From: Janthinobacterium lividum
Lineage (GTDB): Bacteria > Pseudomonadota > Gammaproteobacteria > Burkholderiales > Burkholderiaceae_D
Assembly (NCBI RefSeq): GCF_011601275.1
Contig: NZ_JAAOLY010000004.1
Coordinates: 248,001-312,000 of the forward strand
Length of the DNA: 64,000 bases
Reading direction: 5' to 3'
The stretch's first letter is position 1; each line of letters begins with the position of its first letter. Positions 45,577 to 55,105 of the stretch are shown here, piece by piece. Both the position numbers and the translations under genes were made by a program. A model generated the notes under the pieces. The model worked only from the letters and a program-made list of their open reading frames with translations. It was not told the origin of the DNA and did not search any database.

Positions 45577-47217
45577 ATGAGCACATCCCCCATACCCGAC
45601 CCGATTGCCGCCGGCCTGGCCGCAGGCTGGAACGTCACCGACGCCAGCACCCTGGCGGCCGACCGCACTTTCGAGGCGGACGTCGTCGTCATCGGCAGCG
45701 GCGCCGGCGGCGGCGTGACGGCGGAAATCCTCGCGCTGGCCGGCTTGAAGGTCTTGATTGTCGAGGAGGGCGGCTTGAAGTCCTCGCAAGACTTCAAGAT
45801 GCGCGAAGCGCAGGCCTATCCCGCGCTGTACCAGGAATCGGCCGCGCGCAAGACGCGCGACAAGGCGATCAATATCCTGCAGGGGCGCACCGTCGGCGGC
45901 TCGACCACCGTCAACTGGACCTCGAGCTTTCGTACGCCGTCCGGCACCCTCGAATACTGGCGCAAGCATTTTGGCTTGTCCGGCTATGGCGTCGATGCCA
46001 TGGTGCCGTGGTTCGCCATGATGGAAAAACGCCTGCACGTGAGCGACTGGGCCGCGCCGCCCAATGAAAACAACGACTTGTTGCGGCGTGGCGCGCAGGC
46101 GCTGGGCATTCCCACGGCCGCCATCCGGCGCAACGTGAACGGTTGTTGGAATCTCGGCTACTGCGGCATGGGTTGCCCGACCAACGCCAAGCAGTCGATG
46201 CTGGTGACGACGATCCCGTCGGCGCTGGCGCTGGGCGCAGGCCTGCTCGTGCATGCGCGCGCCGAACGTTTCATTTTCAAGGGCGAGCGCGTCGACAGCC
46301 TGCAAGTCACCGCGCTGGACGCTGCCGGGCAAGTTCCCACGGGCGTGCGCCTGACGCTGCGCGCCAAACACTTTGTGCTGGCCGGCGGCGCCATCAACTC
46401 GCCCGCGCTGCTGCTGCGCTCGCAGGCGCCCGACCCGCACGGCTTGCTGGGCCGGCGCACCTTTTTGCATCCGACCGTGGTGTCGGCGGGCCTGTTCGCG
46501 CAGCGAGTCGACGCCTATGCGGGCGCGCCGCAGACGATTTATTCCGACCATTTCCTGCATACGGCGCCCATCGATGGCCCCATCGGCTACAAGCTCGAAG
46601 CGCCGCCCTTGCACCCGCTGCTGATGGCCACCACCATGGGCGGCTTCGGCGATGAGCACGCGCGCACCATGCGTGAATTTCCCCATGCGCACGCCTTGCT
46701 GGCGCTGCTGCGCGACGGCTTTCATCACGATGCGGCAGGCGGCACGGTGTCCATCGACGGTTTCGGCGCGCCCGTGCTCGACTATCCCTTGACGCCGTTT
46801 ATCTGGGATGGCGTGCGGCGCGCGCTGCTGTCGATGGCGGAAATCCAGTTCGCGGCCGGCGCGCGGAGCGTCTATCCCGTGCATGAAATGGCCAGCCACT
46901 ACACGAGCTGGGCTCAGGCGAAGCAGGCCATCGGCGACTTGCCGATGAAGGTGCTGCTGGCGCGCGTGGTGTCGGCTCACGTGATGGGCGGCTGCGCCAT
47001 GTCGGACGATGCGCGCCTGGGCGTGACGGGCGCCGATGGCCGCTACCACGGCGTGCGCAACCTGTCCGTGCACGACGGCTCGCTGTTTCCCACGTCGATA
47101 GGCGCCAATCCGCAATTGACGATCTATGCGCTGACCGCGCGCCTGGCCAGCGGCCTGGCGCAAGCGCTGACGGGCAAGCCCGCGCCCGTTCCCGTCTCTG
47201 CTGCGGCGACGGCATGA
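45577..47217 (+). CDS. GMC-family oxidoreductase, FAD subunit
   Basis: This 546-residue FAD enzyme has the Rossmann VVVIGSGAGGGVTAE, a NILQGRTVGGSTTVNW motif and the C-terminal GMC motifs (AHVMGGCAMS, GRYHGVRNLSVHDGS, FPTSIGANPQLTIYA). A cysteine cluster NGCWNLGYCGMGCP at about 188-201 is found in the gluconate/sorbitol dehydrogenase-like group. No signal peptide is present, so export would depend on the Tat subunit encoded just upstream. The substrate (alcohol, sugar, or sterol) is not determinable. The next gene starts within the last codon (ATGA). Confidence 0.91.
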   Translation: MSTSPIPDPIAAGLAAGWNVTDASTLAADRTFEADVVVIGSGAGGGVTAEILALAGLKVLIVEEGGLKSSQDFKMREAQAYPALYQESAARKTRDKAINILQGRTVGGSTTVNWTSSFRTPSGTLEYWRKHFGLSGYGVDAMVPWFAMMEKRLHVSDWAAPPNENNDLLRRGAQALGIPTAAIRRNVNGCWNLGYCGMGCPTNAKQSMLVTTIPSALALGAGLLVHARAERFIFKGERVDSLQVTALDAAGQVPTGVRLTLRAKHFVLAGGAINSPALLLRSQAPDPHGLLGRRTFLHPTVVSAGLFAQRVDAYAGAPQTIYSDHFLHTAPIDGPIGYKLEAPPLHPLLMATTMGGFGDEHARTMREFPHAHALLALLRDGFHHDAAGGTVSIDGFGAPVLDYPLTPFIWDGVRRALLSMAEIQFAAGARSVYPVHEMASHYTSWAQAKQAIGDLPMKVLLARVVSAHVMGGCAMSDDARLGVTGADGRYHGVRNLSVHDGSLFPTSIGANPQLTIYALTARLASGLAQALTGKPAPVPVSAAATA

Positions 47218-48170
47218 TCGCACGCATCCTCAAGTGGCTGATGCTGCTGCAAGTACTGGCCGTGCTGGGAGTGGCGTACCTAGCCATGCACGCGTGGGGC
47301 GTCGCTTCGCCGATGCTGGCCGTGCTGCTGGCGCTGGCCACGCTGCTGGCCGTGCGCGCGCTGATCGTCGTGCGCAATTTCCTGGAGAGCCGGCGCCTGG
47401 GCAGCCCCGTGCCGCCTGAATATCAGCTGGGCGCCATGGGCGCGGTGCGCCTGTTTTTTGGCGAATTGCGCGCCACCCTGTGGACTTCTTCATGGGGCAT
47501 GCTGCGTCCGCGCCTGCATGCGGCCGACACCATCACTGGCCAAGCCCTGCCGGTGCTGCTGGTGCACGGCTATGTGTGCAACGGCGGCTACTGGACAAAG
47601 CTGAGCCTGCAGCTGGCACGGGCCGGTATCGTGCACAAGGCGATCGATCTGGAACCGATCAACGGCGACATCGAGGCGTTCGTGCCGCAGGTCGAGCAAG
47701 CCATCACCGAGCTGCGCACCCGCACGGGCAGCGACCGCGTGATTCTCGTCGCCCACAGCATGGGTGGCCTGGTGGCGCGCGCCTGGCTGCGCCATTACGG
47801 TGCGACCCGCGTGGCGCGCATCGTCACCATCGGCACGCCGCACCACGGCACGGCGTTGGCTAACCTGGCGGCGGGCGCCAATGCGCGGCAGATGAGCCGC
47901 GTCGATGGCGCACCGAGCGGCTGGCTGGCGCAGCTGGCCGCCAGCGAGACGCCGGAGACGCGTGCGCTGATTACCTCGATGTATTCGCATCACGACAATA
48001 TCGTCGCGCCGCAAGCGTCCGCGCAGCTGCCCGGCGCGCGCAATATCGCCTTCGGCGGCATCGGCCACGTGGCGCTGGCCAGCGATGCGCGCGTGCTGCG
48101 CCAGCTGCTGGAAGAAATCACTATCAAGAACGAAGTCGTCCAGCCCCCTTCCGCTCCCCATTTCGCCTGA
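47214..48170 (+). CDS. Alpha/beta hydrolase, triacylglycerol lipase-like
   Basis: This 318-residue enzyme has two N-terminal hydrophobic segments (about 5-55), then a hydrolase domain with LLVHGYVCNGGYW as oxyanion loop, the nucleophile elbow VAHSMGGL, and a later catalytic Asp/His region (SHHDNIVAP, GGIGHVAL). It overlaps the GMC gene by 4 bases, so the two are coupled. A membrane-anchored lipase/esterase could release alcohols for the dehydrogenase to oxidise (inference). Confidence 0.88.
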   Translation: MIARILKWLMLLQVLAVLGVAYLAMHAWGVASPMLAVLLALATLLAVRALIVVRNFLESRRLGSPVPPEYQLGAMGAVRLFFGELRATLWTSSWGMLRPRLHAADTITGQALPVLLVHGYVCNGGYWTKLSLQLARAGIVHKAIDLEPINGDIEAFVPQVEQAITELRTRTGSDRVILVAHSMGGLVARAWLRHYGATRVARIVTIGTPHHGTALANLAAGANARQMSRVDGAPSGWLAQLAASETPETRALITSMYSHHDNIVAPQASAQLPGARNIAFGGIGHVALASDARVLRQLLEEITIKNEVVQPPSAPHFA

Positions 48171-48471
48171 GTCCTGTTGTGTTTTGTCTGCATGGCAAGA
48201 CTGTCTCTTTTGACTCTGCTGTTGCTCGTGTTTAACAGAGCAAGGGGCAGAAAATGCTGTTTTCCACTGGCGTACTGTATTAAGCTAACGTCGGAAGACA
48301 GTCAGAAAAAATTTGTTCTTGAGGCCGCTTGCGCCGTTCCGCAGGCATCGTGCGGCCAGATATTTCTCTGAATGTATGGCAAGATGTTATAGGATTGTTA
48401 TGTTGGCCGCGCATGCGGAAAGATGAACGCAGGCGGAAAATGATTCATGCAGTTTTTATTGGGGGCGCTAA
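48171..48471. other. Intergenic region upstream of the c-di-GMP protein
   Basis: This 301-bp region has no supported gene; a 64-codon frame from 48177 lacks a ribosome site. The middle, 48220-48330, is AT-richer. A GGGGGCG precedes the TTG start at 48472. Promoter assignment is not possible by eye. Confidence 0.5.
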
Positions 48472-51400
48472 TTGTCCGCACGTATCCTGATTATCGAAGA
48501 TAACGCCACCAATATGGAATTGATGGTGTACTTGCTGCGTGCCTTCGGGTACACGCCGCTGGCGGCCTATGACGGCGAAGAGGGCGTGCGCATGGCGCGC
48601 AGCGAATTGCCGGACTTGATCATTTGCGACGTGCATTTGCCCAAGCTTGACGGCTATGGCGTGGTGGCTGAATTGAAGAAAGACCCGCAGCTGCGCAAGA
48701 TCCCGGCCCTGGCCGTGACGGCGCTGGCCATGGTGGGCGACCGCGAACGCCTGCTCGAAGCGGGCTTCAATGGTTACATCGGCAAGCCGATCGAGCCCGA
48801 TCTGTTCGTCGCGGAGCTGGAGTCTTTTTTACCCGGGGCGCCGTCGACGCCAGTTAAAAACGACATAGCCACCATCCTGATCGTCGATGATCATGTGCTG
48901 AACCGCGAGTTCCTGACTGCGCTGCTCGGCTACGGCGGCCACCGCCTGCTGGAAGCGGCCAATGGCGCCGACGCGCTGGAAATCCTGCGCACCGAGCGGC
49001 CGGACCTGATCATCTCCGACATCCTCATGCCGAACATGGACGGCTACGAATTCGTCACGCGCGTGCATGCCGACCCCGCGCTGACCGAAGTGCCCATCAT
49101 CTTTTATACGGCCACCTACCGCGAGCAGGAAGCGATCTTGCTGGCGCAGGCGTGCGGCGTGCGCTGGGTGCTGCCCAAGCCTTCCGACCCTGAGGTTATC
49201 GTGCGCACCGTCAACGAGGCGCTGGGACTGATGCCGGCGACGGCCCAGGTGCCTGCGGCGCCGGGTGCGGGCGGCGGTGCGGCGCTTCCTGGCACGGGCC
49301 AGCTGGCCGGCATCGAGCACCAGGTCAGCGGTTACCTCGACGAACTCGAATCGAGCAGCCAGCAGATTTCGCAGCTGGCCAGCCAGCGCGAAGGCCAGGC
49401 CGCCATTCCCGAAGACCTCGGTGTCATGACGGAGCGCTTGTCGCGCTCATTGTCAAGCCTGCAGGCGGTAAGCCTGCGCCTGACGGCCCTGATCGAACTG
49501 GGCATCGAGCTGGGCGCCGAACGCGATCCGCGCGCCCTGATCGAGGCGGGCTGCAAGGTGGCGCAGAATATCTGCGTCTCGAAGTACGCCTGCATCGGCG
49601 TGCTGGAAGAGGGCGCCGAAAAACTCAGTTATTTTTCCTCGTGCGGCGCCGAGAAAAACCTCGAGCGCATCGCCAGCACGCCGCGCATGGGCATCCTGAA
49701 CCGCTTGCTGGAGCAGCGCCAGCCCTACCGGGTCAACGGCTTGAAGGGCGACCCCGCTGCGCTGGGCCTGCCCGACACGCACCCGCCCGTGCACTCCTTC
49801 CTGGGCGTGGCCATCGCCTCGCGCGAGCGCAGCCACGGCTGGCTGTACCTGGTCGACAAACTGGGCGCGAATGAATTTTCCGAAGTCGACGAACGGGTCG
49901 CCGCCACGGTGGCGGCGCAGATCGCCGTCGCCTACGACAACCTGCTGCTGTACGACGAAATCAAGCGCCACCACGAGCAGCTGACCCTGGACATGGCGGC
50001 GCGCATCCGCCTCGATGAAGACCTGCGCCGCTTCCGTCTGGCGATGGACGCCACGGCCGACGCGATTTTCCTCGTCGACCGCGCCGGCATGTGCTTCGTC
50101 GACGTCAACCAGACGGCTTGCCGCATGCTCGGTTTCGAGCGCGAGGATTTCCTGCGCGTGGGCCCGGGCCGCGCGCACGAGGGCGAATCCCAGCTGGAAG
50201 AGCTGTACAACAAGCTGCTGGCCGGCGACCAGGGCGGCCCGATGACGGAATTGCAGCTGCAGCGCAAGGACGGCTCGCCCCTGTCGGTGGAAGTGCAGCG
50301 GCGTACCTTGCGCTCGGGGCAGAGCTGGATCCTGGTGGCCGTGGCGCGCGACATCACGGAGCGCAAGGATGCCGAACAGCGCCTGATGAAACTGGCCCAT
50401 TTCGACACCTTGACGGGTTTGCCGAACCGCAGCCAGTTCTACGCCTCGCTGACCCATTCGCTGGCCCAGGCTGCCGAGCACCAGTGGGCCGTGGCCGTGC
50501 TGTTCATGGATGTCGACCGCTTCAAGAATATCAACGATACCCTGGGCCACACCATCGGCGACGACCTGCTGCGCCAGTTTTCCAGCCGCCTCGTCGATTG
50601 CCTGCGCGTGCGCGACACCATCGGCCGCTTTGGCGGCGATGAATTTGCCACCATCCTGCTGCTGCCCGAAGGCGCGCAGCATGCCGTGGGCGTGGTCGAC
50701 AAGATCCGCGAGGCGATGCGCAAGCCCTTCGACTTGCAGGGCCACGAGGTGACGGTGACGGTCAGCATCGGCATTTCCGTGTTCCCCGATGACGCGGCCG
50801 ATGCGGACACCCTGATTCAATATGCCGACACGGCCATGTACCGCGCCAAGGAAGCGGGTCGCGACGCCTTCCGTTTCTTCACGGCGGAAATGAACGCGCA
50901 GTCGATGGCGCGGCTGGACATGGAAAATGCCTTGCGGCGCGCCATCGACAACGAGGAATTCGTGCTGTTCTTCCAGCCCAAGGTGAATATCATCTCCGGG
51001 CGCATCAGCGGCGCCGAGGCGCTGATACGCTGGCGCCGTCCCGGTCACGGCATGGTCTCGCCGGCCCTGTTCATCCCCCTGCTGGAAGAAACGGGTCTCA
51101 TCGTGCGCGTCGGTAACTGGGTGCTCGACGAGGCCTGCAAGAAGATCAGCGAGTGGGGCGCCAGCAGCATCGGCCCCGTGCACCTGTCGGTGAACGTGTC
51201 GGGCATCCAGTTCTTCGTCGGCGGCCTGGAAGAAGAGGTGCTCAAGGCGATCCGCAAGCACGATATCGCGCCCGACCTGCTGGAGCTGGAGCTGACGGAA
51301 AGCTCGCTGATGTCGAATGCCGAGGAAACCATCGCCGTGCTGCGCAACCTGAAGGCACTGGGCATCCAGATTTCCATCGACGATTTCGGCACCGGCTATT

Positions 51401-52110
51401 CCAGCCTGGCCTACCTGAAACGCTTCCCCATCGACAAGCTGAAGATCGACATCGCCTTCGTGCGCGAAGTGACGAGTAACCCGGACGACGCGGCCATCGT
51501 GCTGGCCATCATCAGCATGGCGCACAGCATGAAGCTGGAAGTGATCGCCGAAGGTGTGGAAAACGATGCGCAGCTGGCCTACCTGCGGCGCCACGGCTGC
51601 GACGAGATGCAGGGCTATTATTTCAGCCGTCCCGTGCCGCAGGAAGAATTCGAGCAGATGCTGATGGGCGGCAAGCTGCTGCAGGCGCCGCAGGATGCCG
51701 GCAGCGAAGAGCAGCAAACCTTGCTGATCGTCGACGACGATGTCTTCATGCTCGACGTGCTCAGCGACTTCCTGGCGCAGGACGGCTACCGCATCCTGAC
51801 GGCGCAGACGGCCGCCGAGGGCTTCGACATTCTGGCGCGCCACAAGGTGCAGGTGATCCTGTGCGACCAGTGCATGCCGCTCATGAGCGGCACCGAATTC
51901 ATGGAGCGGGTCAAGCACCTGTGCCCCGACACCTTCCGCATCATGCTGTCCGCCTTTGCCGACCTGACGCCCATCATGGCGGCCATCAACCGCGGCGCCG
52001 TCGACCGCTTCTATACCAAGCCGTGGAAAGGCGCCGTGCTGCGCGAGAATATCCGCGAAGGCTTCCGCCTGCACAAGCTGCTGCATGGCCAGGTGAAAGC
52101 GGCAGCCTAG
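48472..52110 (+). CDS. Multi-receiver GGDEF/EAL c-di-GMP signalling protein (REC-REC-GAF-PAS-GGDEF-EAL-REC)
   Basis: This 1,212-residue cytosolic protein starts at TTG 48472. The codon directly before it is TAA, and the next ATG, at residue 15, would remove the first beta strand of REC1. Receivers REC1 (about 4-120, D53) and REC2 (about 133-250, D183) are followed by a coiled-coil linker, a GAF domain (about 345-495) and a PAS domain (about 515-630). GGDEF is at 721-725 with an RxxD inhibitory site (R712-D715). The EAL domain (about 815-1062) has EAL at 849-851, DDFGTGYSS and EGVEN, and a third receiver occupies 1082-1200 (D1132, RpfG-like). It looks able both to make and break c-di-GMP; which wins is unclear. 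Confidence 0.94.
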   Translation: MSARILIIEDNATNMELMVYLLRAFGYTPLAAYDGEEGVRMARSELPDLIICDVHLPKLDGYGVVAELKKDPQLRKIPALAVTALAMVGDRERLLEAGFNGYIGKPIEPDLFVAELESFLPGAPSTPVKNDIATILIVDDHVLNREFLTALLGYGGHRLLEAANGADALEILRTERPDLIISDILMPNMDGYEFVTRVHADPALTEVPIIFYTATYREQEAILLAQACGVRWVLPKPSDPEVIVRTVNEALGLMPATAQVPAAPGAGGGAALPGTGQLAGIEHQVSGYLDELESSSQQISQLASQREGQAAIPEDLGVMTERLSRSLSSLQAVSLRLTALIELGIELGAERDPRALIEAGCKVAQNICVSKYACIGVLEEGAEKLSYFSSCGAEKNLERIASTPRMGILNRLLEQRQPYRVNGLKGDPAALGLPDTHPPVHSFLGVAIASRERSHGWLYLVDKLGANEFSEVDERVAATVAAQIAVAYDNLLLYDEIKRHHEQLTLDMAARIRLDEDLRRFRLAMDATADAIFLVDRAGMCFVDVNQTACRMLGFEREDFLRVGPGRAHEGESQLEELYNKLLAGDQGGPMTELQLQRKDGSPLSVEVQRRTLRSGQSWILVAVARDITERKDAEQRLMKLAHFDTLTGLPNRSQFYASLTHSLAQAAEHQWAVAVLFMDVDRFKNINDTLGHTIGDDLLRQFSSRLVDCLRVRDTIGRFGGDEFATILLLPEGAQHAVGVVDKIREAMRKPFDLQGHEVTVTVSIGISVFPDDAADADTLIQYADTAMYRAKEAGRDAFRFFTAEMNAQSMARLDMENALRRAIDNEEFVLFFQPKVNIISGRISGAEALIRWRRPGHGMVSPALFIPLLEETGLIVRVGNWVLDEACKKISEWGASSIGPVHLSVNVSGIQFFVGGLEEEVLKAIRKHDIAPDLLELELTESSLMSNAEETIAVLRNLKALGIQISIDDFGTGYSSLAYLKRFPIDKLKIDIAFVREVTSNPDDAAIVLAIISMAHSMKLEVIAEGVENDAQLAYLRRHGCDEMQGYYFSRPVPQEEFEQMLMGGKLLQAPQDAGSEEQQTLLIVDDDVFMLDVLSDFLAQDGYRILTAQTAAEGFDILARHKVQVILCDQCMPLMSGTEFMERVKHLCPDTFRIMLSAFADLTPIMAAINRGAVDRFYTKPWKGAVLRENIREGFRLHKLLHGQVKAAA

Positions 52111-52261
52111 GCGCTTGCCACACAGGCAATTGGCCCCCGCGTGCGCTGGCGCACGTTGGGGAGCAGCTTTCCATCGAATTAGACTCCCGTCTCTAGTTTT
52201 GCTCTCTAGAATAAAACGCATCCATGAAGTGGCATGGCCTTTCACATGACGGGAGCTGGCG

Positions 52262-52867
52262 ATGGTGAAGAAATTGAAGGAGCTGACGGAAGACACTGAA
52301 TTGGCGAGCGCCGCGCGCTCGTCCGCGCAGCAGATATGGCAAGCGGGCCTCGGCGCTTTTGCGAAGGCGCAGGAAGAGGGGGGACGCGTGTTTTCCCGGC
52401 TGGTGAAGGAAGGCACGGAATTCCAGAAACGGGCCGAAGACAAGGTGGCCAACGTCAGCGACAGCGTCGGCAAACTGGCCGATGGCGTGGGCAAGCAGGC
52501 CAGCGGTTCCTGGGACAAGCTGGAACAGGTGTTTGAAGAGCGCGTCGCGCGCGCGCTGGCCACCATCGGCGTGCCCACGCAGCAGGACATCGCCGCGTTG
52601 CACGCGCAGATCGATGCCTTGAGCCGGCAAGTGGCGGCGCTGTCGGTCAAGGCCGCGCCGGCGCCCAAGCCGAAGGCTGCCGCCAAGCCCGCCGTGAAGG
52701 CGGCGCCGAAAGCCGCACCGAAAGTTGCGCCGAAAGCAGCTGCCGCCAAGCCGGCGGCCAAGGCCGCGCCGCGCGCCGCAAGCAAGCCAGTGAGCAAGCC
52801 CGCGAGCAAAGCGGTGAGCAAACCCGCCGCGAGACCGGCGGCGAAGAAAAAAGCGCCGGCCGCCTGA
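52262..52867 (+). CDS. Phasin/PhaF-like PHA granule protein with histone-like tail
   Basis: A 201-residue protein with an N-terminal phasin domain (about 1-125; amphipathic helices, QIWQAGLGAFAKAQEEGG) and an AKP-rich repeated basic tail (from about 130) resembling histone H1 and the DNA-binding tail of PhaF/PhaI. PhaF binds PHA granules and the nucleoid to help segregate granules. The start is ATG 52262. It is followed by a strong terminator. Its codon use in the tail is repetitive, but the DNA is not an exact repeat. Confidence 0.9.
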   Translation: MVKKLKELTEDTELASAARSSAQQIWQAGLGAFAKAQEEGGRVFSRLVKEGTEFQKRAEDKVANVSDSVGKLADGVGKQASGSWDKLEQVFEERVARALATIGVPTQQDIAALHAQIDALSRQVAALSVKAAPAPKPKAAAKPAVKAAPKAAPKVAPKAAAAKPAAKAAPRAASKPVSKPASKAVSKPAARPAAKKKAPAA

Positions 52868-52887
52868 GCTGGCGCCGCATTCCTCCG

Positions 52888-52912
52888 GCCTGCTCGCGCA
52901 GGCTTTTTTTTG
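52888..52912 (+). terminator. Terminator after the PhaF-like gene
   Basis: A stem GCCTGC (52888-52893) pairs with GCAGGC (52898-52903) around a TCGC loop, followed by eight T residues. Confidence 0.85.
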
Positions 52913-53005
52913 CCCGCGGTTTTCGCCGGCGCCAGCGGGCGGAGTGTTTCATTACGGCTATCTTAGGTGGTATGCTTGAGGCAGAACACAGAGAGATTGC
53001 CCGCC

Positions 53006-53677
53006 ATGCTACAAAAAGCACCACGCCGTACCCGCGAACGCATCCTGGAGTTGTCGCTGCGCCTGTTCAATGAGTTTGGTGAGCCGAATATCACGACGAC
53101 CGTGATTGCGGAAGAGATGAACATTTCGCCGGGGAACCTGTATTACCACTTCCGTAACAAGGACGACATCGTCAACTCGATCTTCGTCCAGTTTGAGGCG
53201 GAAATCGAACGCATCCTGACCGTGCCCGACGGGCGCCGTTCGAATATCGAGGACGTCTGGCTGTATCTGCACCTGATGTTCGAACTGATCTGGCGCTACC
53301 GCTTTTTCTATCGCGACCTCAACGATTTGCTGTCGCGCAACCGCAAGCTGGAACTGCACTTCAAGCTGATCCTGGCGCACAAGATCAAGGTGGCCACGCA
53401 GCTGTGCGAAGACTTGCGCAGCGAACAGTCGCTTGAAGCGTCGGACATGGAAGTGGCTGCCATGGCGACGAATATGGTCGTCGTCGCCACCTACTGGCTG
53501 TCGTACGAGTATGTGCGCAATCCGCGCAAGTACAGCGAGCAGCAATCGATGTCCGATGCGCTGGCGCGCGGCTGCTACCAGGTGCTGTCGCTGATCGGAC
53601 CGTACCTGCGCAATGAAACGCATTTGCTGTTTCGCAAACTGTCGGAAGAGTATGTGACCAAACTCAAGAACGACTGA
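53006..53677 (+). CDS. TetR-family transcriptional regulator
   Basis: This 223-residue regulator has an N-terminal TetR HTH: RRTRERILELSLRLFNEFG, then TTTVIAEEMNISPGNLYYHF, a consensus helix-turn-helix. The C-terminal part is the helical ligand/dimer domain and includes a TetR_C-like WRYRFFYRDLNDLLSRN region, as in the regulators next to PHA genes. It lies 138 bases after the phasin gene, so a role in PHA or fatty acid regulation is possible (inference). ATG 53006 is the most likely start. Confidence 0.9.
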   Translation: MLQKAPRRTRERILELSLRLFNEFGEPNITTTVIAEEMNISPGNLYYHFRNKDDIVNSIFVQFEAEIERILTVPDGRRSNIEDVWLYLHLMFELIWRYRFFYRDLNDLLSRNRKLELHFKLILAHKIKVATQLCEDLRSEQSLEASDMEVAAMATNMVVVATYWLSYEYVRNPRKYSEQQSMSDALARGCYQVLSLIGPYLRNETHLLFRKLSEEYVTKLKND

Positions 53678-53718
53678 CGCGGCTGCTGGCGCCACGTCGT
53701 CAATTACAGGAGAGAGAG

Positions 53719-54492
53719 ATGGCTTGGAAACAATTCCCCTATCCGGACGAAGCATATAGTTACACGCCGCAAACCCTGGAAGCGGCCTGGGCGCGCCTGC
53801 ATGCGGGCGATGTGGAACCGTTTCCCACGCATCCTGCGCTGGTACAAGCCTGGCTGGCTTTCCATGCGGGCGACTTCGAGCGCGCCGTGAAGCTGGGCCT
53901 GGCCGTCGGCGTGCCCGGCTATGCGGTGGCGCACAAGGCGACCTGCATCTATGCCACGCACCTGGAAGTGGATGACAGTCAGAAACTCGACATGTATGAG
54001 GAAGTGGCCGAGCGCTGCGAGCGCCAGCAGAGCGAGCAGCCGGACAATCCGGCCGGCTACTACTGGCATGCCTACAGCCTGGGCCGCTATGCCTTGGGCA
54101 CGTCCGTCGTCAAGGCCCTGGCGCAGGGCATGGGTGCGCGCGTGCGCAACAGCCTGGACCGCACGATGACGATAGCGCCCATGCATGCGGAAGCGCATAT
54201 CGCATTTGGGATTTATCATACGGAAATTATCGACAAGGTCGGCACCATGATAGGCGGCCTGACCTACGGCGCCAACAAGGAAGACGGCTATCAGCACTTC
54301 AAGACGGCGCTGGCCCTGACGCCGTATTCGGCGCTGGCGCACAGCGAATATGCGCGTGCTTTGAACATGCTCGATGGAAAGAAAAAGCTGGCGGAAGCGC
54401 TGGCACTGTATGCAAAGGCGGCCGAGTGCGTGGCACTGGACGCCAAGGAACGCCTCGAGGTCGAGGCGGCGATCGACGAATTGAAAGGGTAG
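53719..54492 (+). CDS. TPR-like helical repeat protein
   Basis: A 257-residue soluble protein with TPR-type repeats: HPALVQAWLAFHAGDFERAV and YQHFKTALALTPYSALAHSEYARAL. No signal or catalytic motif. ATG 53719 has AGGAGAGAGAG upstream. It is in the same direction as the TetR gene and the LOG-family gene, with gaps of 41 and 8 bases, so they may form one unit. The partner protein is unknown. Confidence 0.82.
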   Translation: MAWKQFPYPDEAYSYTPQTLEAAWARLHAGDVEPFPTHPALVQAWLAFHAGDFERAVKLGLAVGVPGYAVAHKATCIYATHLEVDDSQKLDMYEEVAERCERQQSEQPDNPAGYYWHAYSLGRYALGTSVVKALAQGMGARVRNSLDRTMTIAPMHAEAHIAFGIYHTEIIDKVGTMIGGLTYGANKEDGYQHFKTALALTPYSALAHSEYARALNMLDGKKKLAEALALYAKAAECVALDAKERLEVEAAIDELKG

Positions 54493-54500
54493 GGATTACT

Positions 54501-55049
54501 GTGATCAAGGCTTTATGTGTGTACTGTGGCGCCAATGCGGGCGTCTCGCCGGACTATGCCGTGGCGGCGCGCGAACTGGCGCGCGTGCTGGTGGAGGAAA
54601 ATATTTCGCTCGTGTATGGCGGCGGCAAGGTGGGCCTGATGGGCGTGATCGCCGATGAAGTGCTGCGCCTGGGCGGCGAGGTGACGGGCGTGATTCCCAC
54701 CCAACTGGTCGAGCGCGAAGTGGGCCACATGGGCTTGACGCGCCAGTTCATCGTGAAGGACATGCATGAGCGCAAGGCGATGATGGCCAGCCTGTCCGAC
54801 GCCTTCATCGCCATGCCTGGCGGCTATGGCACCCTGGAAGAGCTGTTCGAGATGCTCACGTGGGCCCAGCTGGGCTTGCACGCCAAGCCCATCGGCTTGC
54901 TCAATGTCGACCGTTTTTATGACGGTTTGATCGCTTTCGTGCAAAACGGCAAGGAACAGGGCTTCATCCGTCCACAGCACGCGGCCTTTCTGAATGCCGA
55001 CGCCGATCCTGCAGCGCTGGTGCAGCGCCTGAAGGAGTGCGCGCCGTAG
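54501..55049 (+). CDS. LOG-family nucleoside 5'-monophosphate phosphoribohydrolase
   Basis: A 182-residue protein starting with GTG 54501 (TAGGGA upstream). It has the LOG (TIGR00730) signature: VYCGANAGVSPDY, LVYGGGKVGLMG and the catalytic MPGGYGTLEELFEMLTW (PGGxGTxxE). LOG proteins release adenine-type bases from cytokinin ribotides or related nucleotides in plants and bacteria; bacterial substrates include AMP. A longer in-frame start at 54426 is possible but overlaps the preceding gene. Confidence 0.93.
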   Translation: MIKALCVYCGANAGVSPDYAVAARELARVLVEENISLVYGGGKVGLMGVIADEVLRLGGEVTGVIPTQLVEREVGHMGLTRQFIVKDMHERKAMMASLSDAFIAMPGGYGTLEELFEMLTWAQLGLHAKPIGLLNVDRFYDGLIAFVQNGKEQGFIRPQHAAFLNADADPAALVQRLKECAP

Positions 55050-55105
55050 CTCCATGTCTGGCTGGCCGCCGCGCCGCCCGCCAGTCAGCTGTTTCCTGTC
55101 GCTTG

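Noticed and set aside
45232-47223. A 663-codon minus-strand frame opposite the GMC gene
   Set aside because: The plus strand has FAD and GMC motifs. The minus frame is His/Arg-rich shadow sequence.
49453-52821. A 1,122-codon open frame on the minus strand opposite the c-di-GMP gene
   Set aside because: It is antisense to a protein with clear receiver, GGDEF and EAL motifs and encodes a His/Gln/Arg/Ala-rich sequence, which is the usual shadow of GC-rich coding DNA.
52640-52867. Possible tandem DNA repeat in the tail of the PhaF-like gene
   Set aside because: The repetition is at protein level (AKP-type units of a histone-like tail); the DNA units vary in sequence and length.
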